From Microbacterium sp. M28 (GTDB lineage Bacteria; Actinomycetota; Actinomycetes; Actinomycetales; Microbacteriaceae): DNA of 64,000 nucleotides. The position numbers were made by a program, and so were the translations under genes. The notes beneath the pieces are model-generated. The model was given only the letters and a program-made list of their open reading frames with translations, was not told where the DNA came from and did no database searches. Every line of letters begins with the position of its first letter. Position 1 is the first letter of the stretch. The stretch lies in assembly GCF_025836995.1 (NCBI RefSeq), contig NZ_CP107546.1, forward strand, positions 2,418,001-2,482,000, given 5' to 3'. Of this stretch, positions 56,607 to 64,000 are shown one piece after another.

Positions 56607-56654
56607 AGCGGCGTTTTTTGCGAGGGTTCCGAACAATATTCGGGGCATCGCGTC

Positions 56655-57608
56655 TCACAGCTTGCGCAGCAGCACGCTCTCCACGGCGTGATCGGCGCCC
56701 TTGTTCAGCACGAGGGTCGCGCGGTGCTTGGTTGGCATGACGTTCTCGACGAGGTTCGGCATATTGATGTCGTTCCAGTAGCCCAGCGCCGTCTGCACCG
56801 CCTCGTCGTCCGTGAGGTGCGCGAAGACGTTGAAGTACGACGACGGGTTGCTGAATGCACCCTGACGCAGCGCGAGGAAGCGGTCGACGTACCAGCTCTC
56901 GATGTGCGCCGTGTCGGCGTCGACGAAGATCGAGAAGTCGAACAGGTCGCTGACGGCGACGTCGTTCGGCACGGGCGGCGGCTGCAGGACGTTGAGCCCC
57001 TCGACGATCACGACGTCGGGGCGGCGGACGACGACGTGCGCATCAGGCACGATGTCGTACCGCATGTGCGAGTAGAACGGTGCCCGCACCTCAGGGGCGC
57101 CGGACTTCACCTCGGTGAGGAACGAGAGCAGCGCGCGGCGGTCGTACGACTCCGGGAAGCCCTTGCGCTCCATGAGCCCTCGACGCTCGAGCTCCGCGTT
57201 CGGATACAGGAACCCGTCGGTGGTCACCAGCTCCACGCGCGGCGTGCCGGGCCAGCGGCTCATCAGCTCGCGCAGCAGACGCGCGATGGTCGACTTGCCG
57301 ACGGCGACCGATCCGGCGACTCCCACGACGAACGGGGTCGTGGTGTCCTCCTCCTGGAGGAAGTCGCTCGTCGCCGCTCCCAGACGCTTCGTCGACGTGG
57401 CGTACAGGCTGAGCAGCCGGCTCAGCGGCAGGTACACCTCGCGCACCTCTGTGAGATCGAGCCGGTCCCCGATGCCGCGGATCTCGACGACCTCGGTCTC
57501 GCTCAGCGGCTGATCGAGGTCGGCCGCGAGCCGCGCCCACTCCGCGCGGCCGATCTCCCGATAGGGGGACAGCGGCAGCGTCGGCTCGGCGGTGGTCACG
57601 GCATCCAT
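56655..57608 (-). CDS. coaA: Pantothenate kinase, type I
   Basis: This 317-residue kinase phosphorylates pantothenate in the first step of coenzyme A synthesis. It has the P-loop [17 protein letters not shown] near residue 95, [29 protein letters not shown], and EGLNVLQPP, all diagnostic of bacterial type I CoaA. It is followed after 61 bases by the glmS start region on the same strand. No other coenzyme A gene is nearby. Confidence 0.97.
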   Translation of the reverse strand: MDAVTTAEPTLPLSPYREIGRAEWARLAADLDQPLSETEVVEIRGIGDRLDLTEVREVYLPLSRLLSLYATSTKRLGAATSDFLQEEDTTTPFVVGVAGSVAVGKSTIARLLRELMSRWPGTPRVELVTTDGFLYPNAELERRGLMERKGFPESYDRRALLSFLTEVKSGAPEVRAPFYSHMRYDIVPDAHVVVRRPDVVIVEGLNVLQPPPVPNDVAVSDLFDFSIFVDADTAHIESWYVDRFLALRQGAFSNPSSYFNVFAHLTDDEAVQTALGYWNDINMPNLVENVMPTKHRATLVLNKGADHAVESVLLRKL

Positions 57609-57634
57609 CGTATCCGCGCGCCGGACCGGCGCGC

Positions 57635-60124
57635 TCAGTCGACGATGCGCAGCGGCGCGGCGACCTCCAGTGCGTCCGCGGACGGGCCGGCGGCGATCCG
57701 GTACTCCCCCGCCTGCACGCGCAGCGCACCCGTGTGCAGCCAGTCGTCGAGGGCACCGTCGATCCGGAGGTTCTCATCCCACACCGCGAACCGCGCGGTC
57801 TGGAAGGAGATCTCGACCTCGCGGGTCTCTCCAGGCTCCAATCGCACCCGCCGGTAGCCCAGCAGCAGGCGCCGCGCCGGCGGGATCGGCAGGCCGTCGG
57901 GCGCGAGCCCGTACACCTGCACGAGCTCGTCCGCCGCCCGCTCGCCGGCGTTGGTCACGCGAACGGTCGCGGTCACCTCACCCGCTTCGCCGAAGGCGGG
58001 ATGCCGATGCGACGGCTCCCCCGCAGTGACGGTGGAGACGGAGATCGAGACCTGCTCGTACGCGATGTCCGTGTAGGTCAGGCCGTGCCCGAACGCGAAC
58101 GCGTACGGCGCCGGCTGGTGCCGATAGGTCGCCTGCTGGCGCTGCGTGTCGTAGTCGAAGAGGTCGCCCGCCTGCGCCGGGTCGGCCGGCCACGACTGCG
58201 CCAGACGTCCCGTGGGCTCACGATCGCCGCTGAAGACATCGGCGATGCCGTGTCCCAGTTCCTGACCGGCGTGACTCGTCCAGATGACCGTCGCGGCCTC
58301 CGCGGCATCACCGAGGACATACGGATAGCTGGAGACGATCGTGAGGACCGTGGGCGTTCCGGTCTCGTGCGCGGTGCGCCAGATCCCCGTCGCCGCCTCC
58401 GGCAGGTACAGGTGCGGCCGGTCCTCGGTCTCCCGTCCCGCGAGATGCGGATCGTTGCCGACCACGACGACCGCGAGATCGGCGCATGCCGCGACATCCG
58501 CGACGGCCTGCGCACCGGAGCGCACCGTCCGCACGGCGAACCGTTCGGCGCGATCGGGCGTCACGCCCTCGGCGAGTACGATGCCCACCTCACGCGAGAC
58601 GCGCACCCAGCGACCCGAGCCGAGATGCAGCAGCGACCAGGTGCCGTCGGCGTGCACGTGCTTGCGGAAGCTCTCCTGCACGACCCAGCCGCCGACCCGG
58701 TCCGCGTCCGCGCGCATCGGCCAGGCACCGCCGGTGAGCAGCCGCCCCGAGGCGTGCGACCGGAAGGTGAGGATGCCGTCGCCCCAGTCGGTCACGTCCC
58801 ACAGCGCGTCGTCGCCCGCCGACGAAGCCACTGCGGCGACGTGCGCTCCCGTCTCATCGGAGCGCAGGTAGGAGCCGTTGCTCGTCGATCGCAGCGCGAT
58901 CGTGTCCGCGCCGGTCTCGACGCGCACCTCGGCATCCGGGTAGCGCTCGGCGAGTCCCCGAGCGACGCCGACCGCGTACGGCGGCGTCCCCGAGTACCAG
59001 TCGGTCAGCACGAGATCGGCGAGCTGACCGACCACCGCGATCGACCGCGGCGCCGCCAGCGGCAGAACGCCGTCGTCGTTGCGCAGCACCACGACACCGG
59101 CTGCAGCTGCCTCGCGCGCCAGTTCTCGTGCCGCGGGTGCGTCGATCGCATCCATGCCGATTCCGGCATACGGGTCCGCGTCGCCGTCGAACTCGCCGCT
59201 GCGCACCCGCATCTCGAGCAGGCGCAGCGCCGCACGGTCGATGTCGGCCTCCTCGAGCAGACCCGCGTCGAGGGCGGCGCGGAGGTTCGTCAGCGTGGGC
59301 GTCGCGTCCGCGTCGTTGTCGGTGAACGAGTCCATGCCGCTGCGCACGAGTGCGGCCGCAGCGTGCGTCATGTCCGGCTGCGCGCCCTGGATCGACACGA
59401 CGAACGTGGGCGCGCCGGCATCCGACACGATCGCGAGCGAACCGGGCGCCCAGCTGCGCGCCTCGTCGGTGAGCTGTGGTTGGGTGTGCGCTGGCGAGCC
59501 GTTGACCTGGTTGTAGGCGAGCATGATGCTGCCGGCGGCCTCGGCCTCGATCGGCCCGCGGAAGGCCGGGAGCTCCTCCTCGTGCAGCGTCCGCAGCGAC
59601 ATGTTCGACGACGTCACCGACCGATCGGTCTCGTTGCTGTACGCGAGGAAGTGCTTGAGCGCGGGGACCGTCTTCCACACCCTCTCGTGGCATCCGCGGA
59701 GCCCGCGGGCATACGCGGTGCCGAACGCGGCGGTCAGGTGCGGGTCCTCCGAATAGCCCTCCTCGTTGCGCCCCCATGCCGGGTGACGCAGCGTGTTGAC
59801 GACCGGAGCCCACACGTTCAGACTCACGAGCGGGTTCTCGGCGCGCTTCGCGCGCACCTCGGTCGACGCGACCCCGCCGACGCGTTCGATCAGCTCGGTG
59901 TCCCAGGTCGCCGCGAGGCCAACCGGCTGCGGAAAGACGGTCGCGGTGCCCAGCCAGGCGGCGCCGTGCAGCGCCTCGCAGCCGGTGCGGTACTCGGCGA
60001 CGCCGAGCCGCTCGATCGCCGGCGCGGCCTGATGCAGCAGCGCGAGTCGCTCGTCGGACGTCAGACGGGACAGCAGGTCGGCGGCGCGGTCGGCCACGGA
60101 TGCCGAGATGTCGCGGAAGAGCAT
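57635..60124 (-). CDS. Glycoside hydrolase family 3 beta-glucosidase with an inserted trefoil-like domain
   Basis: This 829-residue cytoplasmic enzyme starts [20 protein letters not shown]. The GH3 catalytic barrel includes [60 protein letters not shown] and the nucleophile region [10 protein letters not shown] near residue 235. In the second GH3 domain, where many relatives carry a PA14 domain, residues about 405-535 look like a beta-trefoil/fascin-like module ([44 protein letters not shown]). A C-terminal fibronectin III-like domain ends the chain. The start overlaps the GH31 stop (TGATG). It probably removes glucosyl residues from xyloglucan-type oligosaccharides. Confidence 0.9.
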   Translation of the reverse strand: MLFRDISASVADRAADLLSRLTSDERLALLHQAAPAIERLGVAEYRTGCEALHGAAWLGTATVFPQPVGLAATWDTELIERVGGVASTEVRAKRAENPLVSLNVWAPVVNTLRHPAWGRNEEGYSEDPHLTAAFGTAYARGLRGCHERVWKTVPALKHFLAYSNETDRSVTSSNMSLRTLHEEELPAFRGPIEAEAAGSIMLAYNQVNGSPAHTQPQLTDEARSWAPGSLAIVSDAGAPTFVVSIQGAQPDMTHAAAALVRSGMDSFTDNDADATPTLTNLRAALDAGLLEEADIDRAALRLLEMRVRSGEFDGDADPYAGIGMDAIDAPAARELAREAAAAGVVVLRNDDGVLPLAAPRSIAVVGQLADLVLTDWYSGTPPYAVGVARGLAERYPDAEVRVETGADTIALRSTSNGSYLRSDETGAHVAAVASSAGDDALWDVTDWGDGILTFRSHASGRLLTGGAWPMRADADRVGGWVVQESFRKHVHADGTWSLLHLGSGRWVRVSREVGIVLAEGVTPDRAERFAVRTVRSGAQAVADVAACADLAVVVVGNDPHLAGRETEDRPHLYLPEAATGIWRTAHETGTPTVLTIVSSYPYVLGDAAEAATVIWTSHAGQELGHGIADVFSGDREPTGRLAQSWPADPAQAGDLFDYDTQRQQATYRHQPAPYAFAFGHGLTYTDIAYEQVSISVSTVTAGEPSHRHPAFGEAGEVTATVRVTNAGERAADELVQVYGLAPDGLPIPPARRLLLGYRRVRLEPGETREVEISFQTARFAVWDENLRIDGALDDWLHTGALRVQAGEYRIAAGPSADALEVAAPLRIVD

Positions 60125-62445
60125 CAGCGGTTCTCCTCGATCGTGATCGTCAGTTCTCCTGCGCCGTCGGCGGTCGCGGAGACGGCACCGGCCGAGAGCG
60201 ACCAGGATGCCGCGGCATCCGTGCTGGACGCGACGATCCGTTCGCCCTCGCGGCGCACCCGGAACGTGGTGGCGGCCGTGCCGTCGTGACCTGGGACGGT
60301 CGTGACCGCGTCGTACCCGTCCGGGAGCGCGAAGCAGCGCAGGGTGACGCCGTCGGCCCAGTCGTAGTCCGGCCGGTCGTCGACGCTTCCCCACGGCAGC
60401 ACCGTTCCGGGGCGCACGCGCAACGGCACGGACAGGTAGTCGTGCTGCTCGCGCACCCAGCGTCCGCCCGCGACCTCGGATCCGTCCAACAGGGACGTCC
60501 ACAGACCGGACGGCAGGTAGTACTCGGCCGCGCCGTCGGCGTCGAAGACGGGCGCGACGAGGAGCGCGTCGCCGAGCATGTACTGCGTATCGGCGTCGAA
60601 GCCGCTGCGGTCGTCGGGGAACTCCAGCGCCATCGGACGCATCATCGGGATGCCCGTGGATGCCGCCTGCTCAGCCGCACCGCCGAGATACGGCATGAGG
60701 CGCATCTTGAGCCTGGTGAACAGACGCGTCACGTCGACGGCCTCCTCGTCGAACTGCCACGGCACGCGGAAGCTCGAGGACCCGTGCAGGCGCGAGTGCG
60801 ACGACAGCAGCCCGAACGCGAGCCAGCGCTTGAAGAGTCCCGCGTCCGGTGTCCCCTCGAAGCCGCCGATGTCGTGGCTCCAGTACCCGAAGCCGCTCAT
60901 CGCGAGCGAGAGCCCGCCTCGGAGCGATTCCGCCATCGACAAGAACGTGGAGTCGCTGTCGCCGCCCCAGTGAACCGGGAACTGCTGCGTCCCGGCGGTG
61001 GCCGAGCGCGCGAACAGCACCGCGTCCCCCTTTCCGCGGCGGCGCTCGAGCGCTCGGAACACGACCTCGTTGTACAACCGCGGATAGTGGTTGTGCATGC
61101 GGGCGGGGTCAGATCCGTCGTGCCAGACGACGCCCTCGGACGGGATCCGCTCGCCGAAGTCGGTCTTGAACGTGTCGACGCCCTGGTCCATGAGGCGTTC
61201 GATGTGACCGACGTACCAGTCTGCCGCCTCCGGGTTCGTGAAGTCCACGATGCCCATGCCGGCCTGCCACAGGTCCCACTGCCAGACACCGCCGTCGGTG
61301 CGCTTGAGCAGGTAGCCCTTCTCGGCGGCCTCGTCGAACAGCGCCGAGCGCTGGGCGATGTAGGGGTTGATCCATGCCGAGACCTTCAGACCGCGCTCGT
61401 GCAGGCGTGCGAGCTGGCCCTCCGGATCCGGGAACATCCGCGGGTCCCATTCGAAGTCGGTCCACTGGAACTCGCGCATCCAGAAGCAGTCGTAGTGGAA
61501 CACGCTCAGCGGCAGGTCGCGCTCGGCGAACCCGTCGATGAACGCGTTCACGGTCGCCTCGTCGTAGTCGGCGGTGAACGACGTCGTCAGCCACAGGCCG
61601 AACGACCAGGCCGGCACGCGGGCCGGCCGGCCCGTGAACGCGGTGTATCGGCCCAGGACGTCCTTCGGGGTGGGGCCGCCGAACACGTAGTAGTCCAGGG
61701 TCTCCCCCGGCACCGAGAACTGCACGCGCGAGTTGACCTCGCTGCCGACCTCGAACGACACCCGGTCCGGGCTGTCGACGAGCACCCCGTAGCCGCGGCT
61801 GGTGAGGTAGAACGGCACCGACTTGTACGACTGCTCGCTGGACGTGCCGCCGTCCGCGTTCCACGATTCGACGACCTGGCCGTTCTTCACGAAGGCGCCG
61901 AAGCGCTCGCCGAACCCGAACACCCGCTCGCCCGGCTCGATCGAGAGCTGCTGGTGCACCCAGGTGTCCCCCGCGACGGTCTGCGGCCCGCCGTCGGCGT
62001 GGAACGAATCGTCGGCCGTGAAGTGTCCGATCGAGCGAGGAAGCGACCGGGTCAGCACGCGCCCGTCCTGCTCGAAGCGCACGTCCCACGCGCCGTCTCG
62101 GGTGACGACCACGCGCAGGTCGCCGGTCTCGAGCACGCCCTGCTCGTCGTCGACCGAGACCGTCGGCACGAAGCCCTCCTCGGGGAACGTCTCGAAGTCG
62201 GGCCCGCCGTTGATGCGGCCTGCGTGACGCTGCACCCTGACCTTGACGACGCCGGATGCCGGTGACGAGAACGTGACCGTCAGCATCGGCCGGTTGAGCG
62301 TGTCGCCGCGCTGACGGATCACCGCCGTCGGGGCGTAGACGGTCATGGTCCCGGCATCCGCGTCGATGCGGATGTCGTCGACCTGCGTCGCGTAGAGCGG
62401 GGTCAGACCCGGTCGGGTCAGCCAGTAGCCATCGGTGAACTTCAC
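60124..62445 (-). CDS. Alpha-xylosidase, glycoside hydrolase family 31 (YicI type)
   Basis: This 773-residue enzyme is a close YicI-type GH31 alpha-xylosidase. KTDFGERIPSEGVVWHDGSD (nucleophile Asp near residue 430) and HWGGDSDSTF followed by MAESLRGGLSLAMSGFGYWS (acid/base Asp near 495) match the motifs of characterised alpha-xylosidases rather than alpha-glucosidases. The N-terminal beta-sandwich includes GFGERFGAFVKNGQVVESWN. The start is GTG at 62445, which overlaps the GH42 stop (GTGA) and has AGAAAGG upstream. No signal peptide is present, so it acts on imported oligosaccharides. It should remove the terminal xylose of xyloglucan side chains. Confidence 0.95.
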   Translation of the reverse strand: MKFTDGYWLTRPGLTPLYATQVDDIRIDADAGTMTVYAPTAVIRQRGDTLNRPMLTVTFSSPASGVVKVRVQRHAGRINGGPDFETFPEEGFVPTVSVDDEQGVLETGDLRVVVTRDGAWDVRFEQDGRVLTRSLPRSIGHFTADDSFHADGGPQTVAGDTWVHQQLSIEPGERVFGFGERFGAFVKNGQVVESWNADGGTSSEQSYKSVPFYLTSRGYGVLVDSPDRVSFEVGSEVNSRVQFSVPGETLDYYVFGGPTPKDVLGRYTAFTGRPARVPAWSFGLWLTTSFTADYDEATVNAFIDGFAERDLPLSVFHYDCFWMREFQWTDFEWDPRMFPDPEGQLARLHERGLKVSAWINPYIAQRSALFDEAAEKGYLLKRTDGGVWQWDLWQAGMGIVDFTNPEAADWYVGHIERLMDQGVDTFKTDFGERIPSEGVVWHDGSDPARMHNHYPRLYNEVVFRALERRRGKGDAVLFARSATAGTQQFPVHWGGDSDSTFLSMAESLRGGLSLAMSGFGYWSHDIGGFEGTPDAGLFKRWLAFGLLSSHSRLHGSSSFRVPWQFDEEAVDVTRLFTRLKMRLMPYLGGAAEQAASTGIPMMRPMALEFPDDRSGFDADTQYMLGDALLVAPVFDADGAAEYYLPSGLWTSLLDGSEVAGGRWVREQHDYLSVPLRVRPGTVLPWGSVDDRPDYDWADGVTLRCFALPDGYDAVTTVPGHDGTAATTFRVRREGERIVASSTDAAASWSLSAGAVSATADGAGELTITIEENR

Positions 62446-64000
62446 CAGGTGCGCCTTTCTGTCAGTGCTCGCACTTCGCCGGGCGCGATGCCGACGGAGT
62501 CGATGGTCTCTTCTCCGGTGAGCAGGTCGACGTGCGACCCGGTCACCGTGATGTCCGTGCGGGTGTCCGCGTGGTTGAGCAGGAACAGGACGTCCCCGCG
62601 GCGGACGGCTTCGAGGCCGTCGGGGAGCAGCCCCGCCGGCCCGCCCAGCGCATCGGTGATGCCCGCGGCCGCGAGCGCATCCGCGATCACCGCCGACAGA
62701 GTCGCCTGATCGAGGACCGCGCCCACGTACCAGGCCGCCCCCGTCCCGACGGTGCGCCGGGTGATGGCGGGGATACCTGCGAGGTCGCCGTCCGCGTGCC
62801 GCGCGAGCACGTCGGCGTCCTCGGCGCGGAGGCGTTCGGCGAGGATGCCCGCGTGCGGCTGAGCGACGGCGCGTCCGGCATCCCAATCGTCGGCCGGAGC
62901 GAGCGGGCTCCCGGCATCCGGCACCGCCCCCCATTCCTCTCCGCTCACACCGAGCAGATCGCGCAGCAGCACGGGGGAACGCCCCGTGAGAACCTGCGCG
63001 TTCTCGTCGGCGACGCCGCTGAACGGACCGATCACGACGTGCGCGCCGGCGTCGACGGCCGTGCGCAGGGCCGACGCGGTCTCGGGCGTCACGATGTAGG
63101 AGTGCGGCACGAGGATCGTCCGATAGCCGGCCAGGTCGGATGCCGCGGGCACGACGTCCGCGACCACGCCGCGACGCCACAGCTCGCGGTACCAGCGCGT
63201 CACCTCGGTCATGGTGCTCAGCCGCTCGGTCGGCCGAGCCGGCTCCTCACCGGCCCACCACGACGACCAGTCGAACAGGATCGCGACCTCGGCCGGGACG
63301 CGCGCACCCGCGACGGCGGTCAGCTTCTTCAGATCCTCGCCCTGACGACGGACGCCGCGGAAGACGTCGGAATCCGACCCTGCGTGCGGAAGCATCGCGG
63401 AGTGGAAGCGCTCCGCACCGGCCTTCGCCTGGCGCCACTGGAAATAGCAGACCGCATCGGCGCCGCGGGCGACGGCCTGCAGCGAATCACGGCGTGCGCG
63501 CAGCGGGGACTTCGGCAGGTTGTGCTCCCGCCACGAGGTCGCACTGATCGCCTGCTCCATGAGCACCCACGAGCGTCCCCGGCCGAGCGAACGCATGAGG
63601 TCCTGCACGAGAGCGATGTCCGCCGGCGAATCCGACGAGGCCGGATCCGGGTACTGATCGTCCGACACGACATCCACGTCGTCCGCCCACGCCCAGTAGT
63701 CGGTGAGCGCATGGAACCCCATGAAGTTGGTGGTGATGGGCTGAGCGGCCCCGGTCGCGCGGATGACGTCGCGCAGTTCCCGGTAGCACTCCCGCAGCTG
63801 GTCGGAGCTGTACCGGCGGAAATCCAGCGACTGGGTGGGGTTGACCAGGTACGGCATGCGGCGCGGCGGCAGGATCTCGTCGAAGTCGGCGTAGCGCTGC
63901 GACCAGAACGCGGTCCCCCATGCCTCGTTGAGCGCCTCGATGGTGCCGTAGCGGCGCCCCAGCCAGAGCCGGAACTCACGGGCGGCTTCGTCTCCGTGAT
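62442..64000 (-). CDS. Beta-galactosidase, glycoside hydrolase family 42 (5' end beyond the window)
   Basis: The visible 519 residues are the C-terminal three quarters of a GH42 enzyme. From the right edge the frame reads HGDEAAREFRLWLGRRYGTI and AWGTAFWSQRYADFDEI, standard for the catalytic barrel. NPTQSLDFRRYSSDQL, TTNFMG, VSDDQYPDP and LMEQAISATSWREHN (nucleophile Glu) follow. A trimerisation domain (about 220-420 of the visible part) and a small beta domain close the protein. The acid/base Glu and the true start lie beyond position 64000. It is not a pseudogene, since the frame is open to the edge. It is the upstream partner of the GH31 and GH3 genes. Confidence 0.93.
   Translation of the reverse strand, partial: HGDEAAREFRLWLGRRYGTIEALNEAWGTAFWSQRYADFDEILPPRRMPYLVNPTQSLDFRRYSSDQLRECYRELRDVIRATGAAQPITTNFMGFHALTDYWAWADDVDVVSDDQYPDPASSDSPADIALVQDLMRSLGRGRSWVLMEQAISATSWREHNLPKSPLRARRDSLQAVARGADAVCYFQWRQAKAGAERFHSAMLPHAGSDSDVFRGVRRQGEDLKKLTAVAGARVPAEVAILFDWSSWWAGEEPARPTERLSTMTEVTRWYRELWRRGVVADVVPAASDLAGYRTILVPHSYIVTPETASALRTAVDAGAHVVIGPFSGVADENAQVLTGRSPVLLRDLLGVSGEEWGAVPDAGSPLAPADDWDAGRAVAQPHAGILAERLRAEDADVLARHADGDLAGIPAITRRTVGTGAAWYVGAVLDQATLSAVIADALAAAGITDALGGPAGLLPDGLEAVRRGDVLFLLNHADTRTDITVTGSHVDLLTGEETIDSVGIAPGEVRALTERRTW

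Noticed and set aside
56594-56654. glmS riboswitch/ribozyme upstream of glmS
   Set aside because: The whole leader space is about 60 bases and shows none of the conserved ribozyme helices; the start looks leaderless.
62442-63857. GH42 gene read as a short complete gene starting at 63857
   Set aside because: The same frame continues with clear GH42 sequence to the window edge, so the gene is cut by the window and not truncated.

Overview
The window is a gene-dense, high-GC actinobacterial chromosome segment. Gene content and style (ECF42 sigma factor with a YCII partner, GuaB3, SURF1, DUF3817, LAxTG-type sortase signal, many 4-nt start/stop overlaps, many GTG starts, the very frequent word GGATGCC) fit Microbacteriaceae, most likely Microbacterium or a close relative. 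That placement is inference from gene content, not from a marker-gene tree. No tRNA, rRNA, CRISPR array, insertion sequence, integrase or phage gene was seen. No gene-free stretch exceeds about 210 bases.

Layout. 59-9000: PcrA helicase, a wall-anchored protein with lamin-tail repeats and a phytase/esterase-like region, an ABC-2 exporter pair, YccF and a glycerophosphodiester phosphodiesterase. 9085-17692: a Bax-inhibitor membrane protein, then a ROK repressor followed by a mannoside operon (lipoprotein binding protein, two permeases, GH38 alpha-mannosidase; no ATPase). 17824-24772: GlsB/YeaQ protein, the ECF42-YCII pair with a recognisable own-type promoter, a TPM-domain secreted protein, guaA with DUF3817, and a VOC protein. 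24833-38928: a very large secreted nuclease/5'-nucleotidase, SURF1, guaB3, an FAD amine oxidase, an ABC-F ATPase, an MFS transporter with an S1P-lyase-like PLP enzyme, and guaB. 39136-44678: a complete branched-chain amino acid type ABC importer whose LivH carries an extra exported domain. 44813-46181: RarD and a stand-alone groES under two CIRCE operators. 46341-57608: a THUMP-like methyltransferase, then a reverse-strand cell-envelope and t6A block (coaA, glmS, acpS, alr, tsaE, tsaB, rimI, tsaD, a DUF4190-like protein, and two tandem membrane paralogs of unknown function). 57635-64000: a GH42-GH31-GH3 glycosidase operon suited to xyloglucan oligosaccharides; GH42 runs off the right edge.

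How things work together. Three guanine-nucleotide genes (guaA, guaB3, guaB) lie within 17 kb. The three t6A genes tsaB, tsaD and tsaE are together with rimI. Two secreted, probably phosphate-scavenging proteins each have an upstream array of 11-nt repeats resembling a PhoP (PHO) box, suggesting a shared phosphate-starvation response.

The least explained signal is a set of long imperfect palindromes of about 40-80 bp. Three lie between genes (2540-2596, 43295-43335, 54672-54730). Two lie in frame inside genes (46826-46888 in the methyltransferase, 51423-51500 in rimI), where they encode extra residues. They may be a dispersed palindromic element that tolerates protein-coding sites. Separately, four transcription terminators are built on an inverted copy of GGATGC(C), a word that is also conspicuously frequent inside genes.
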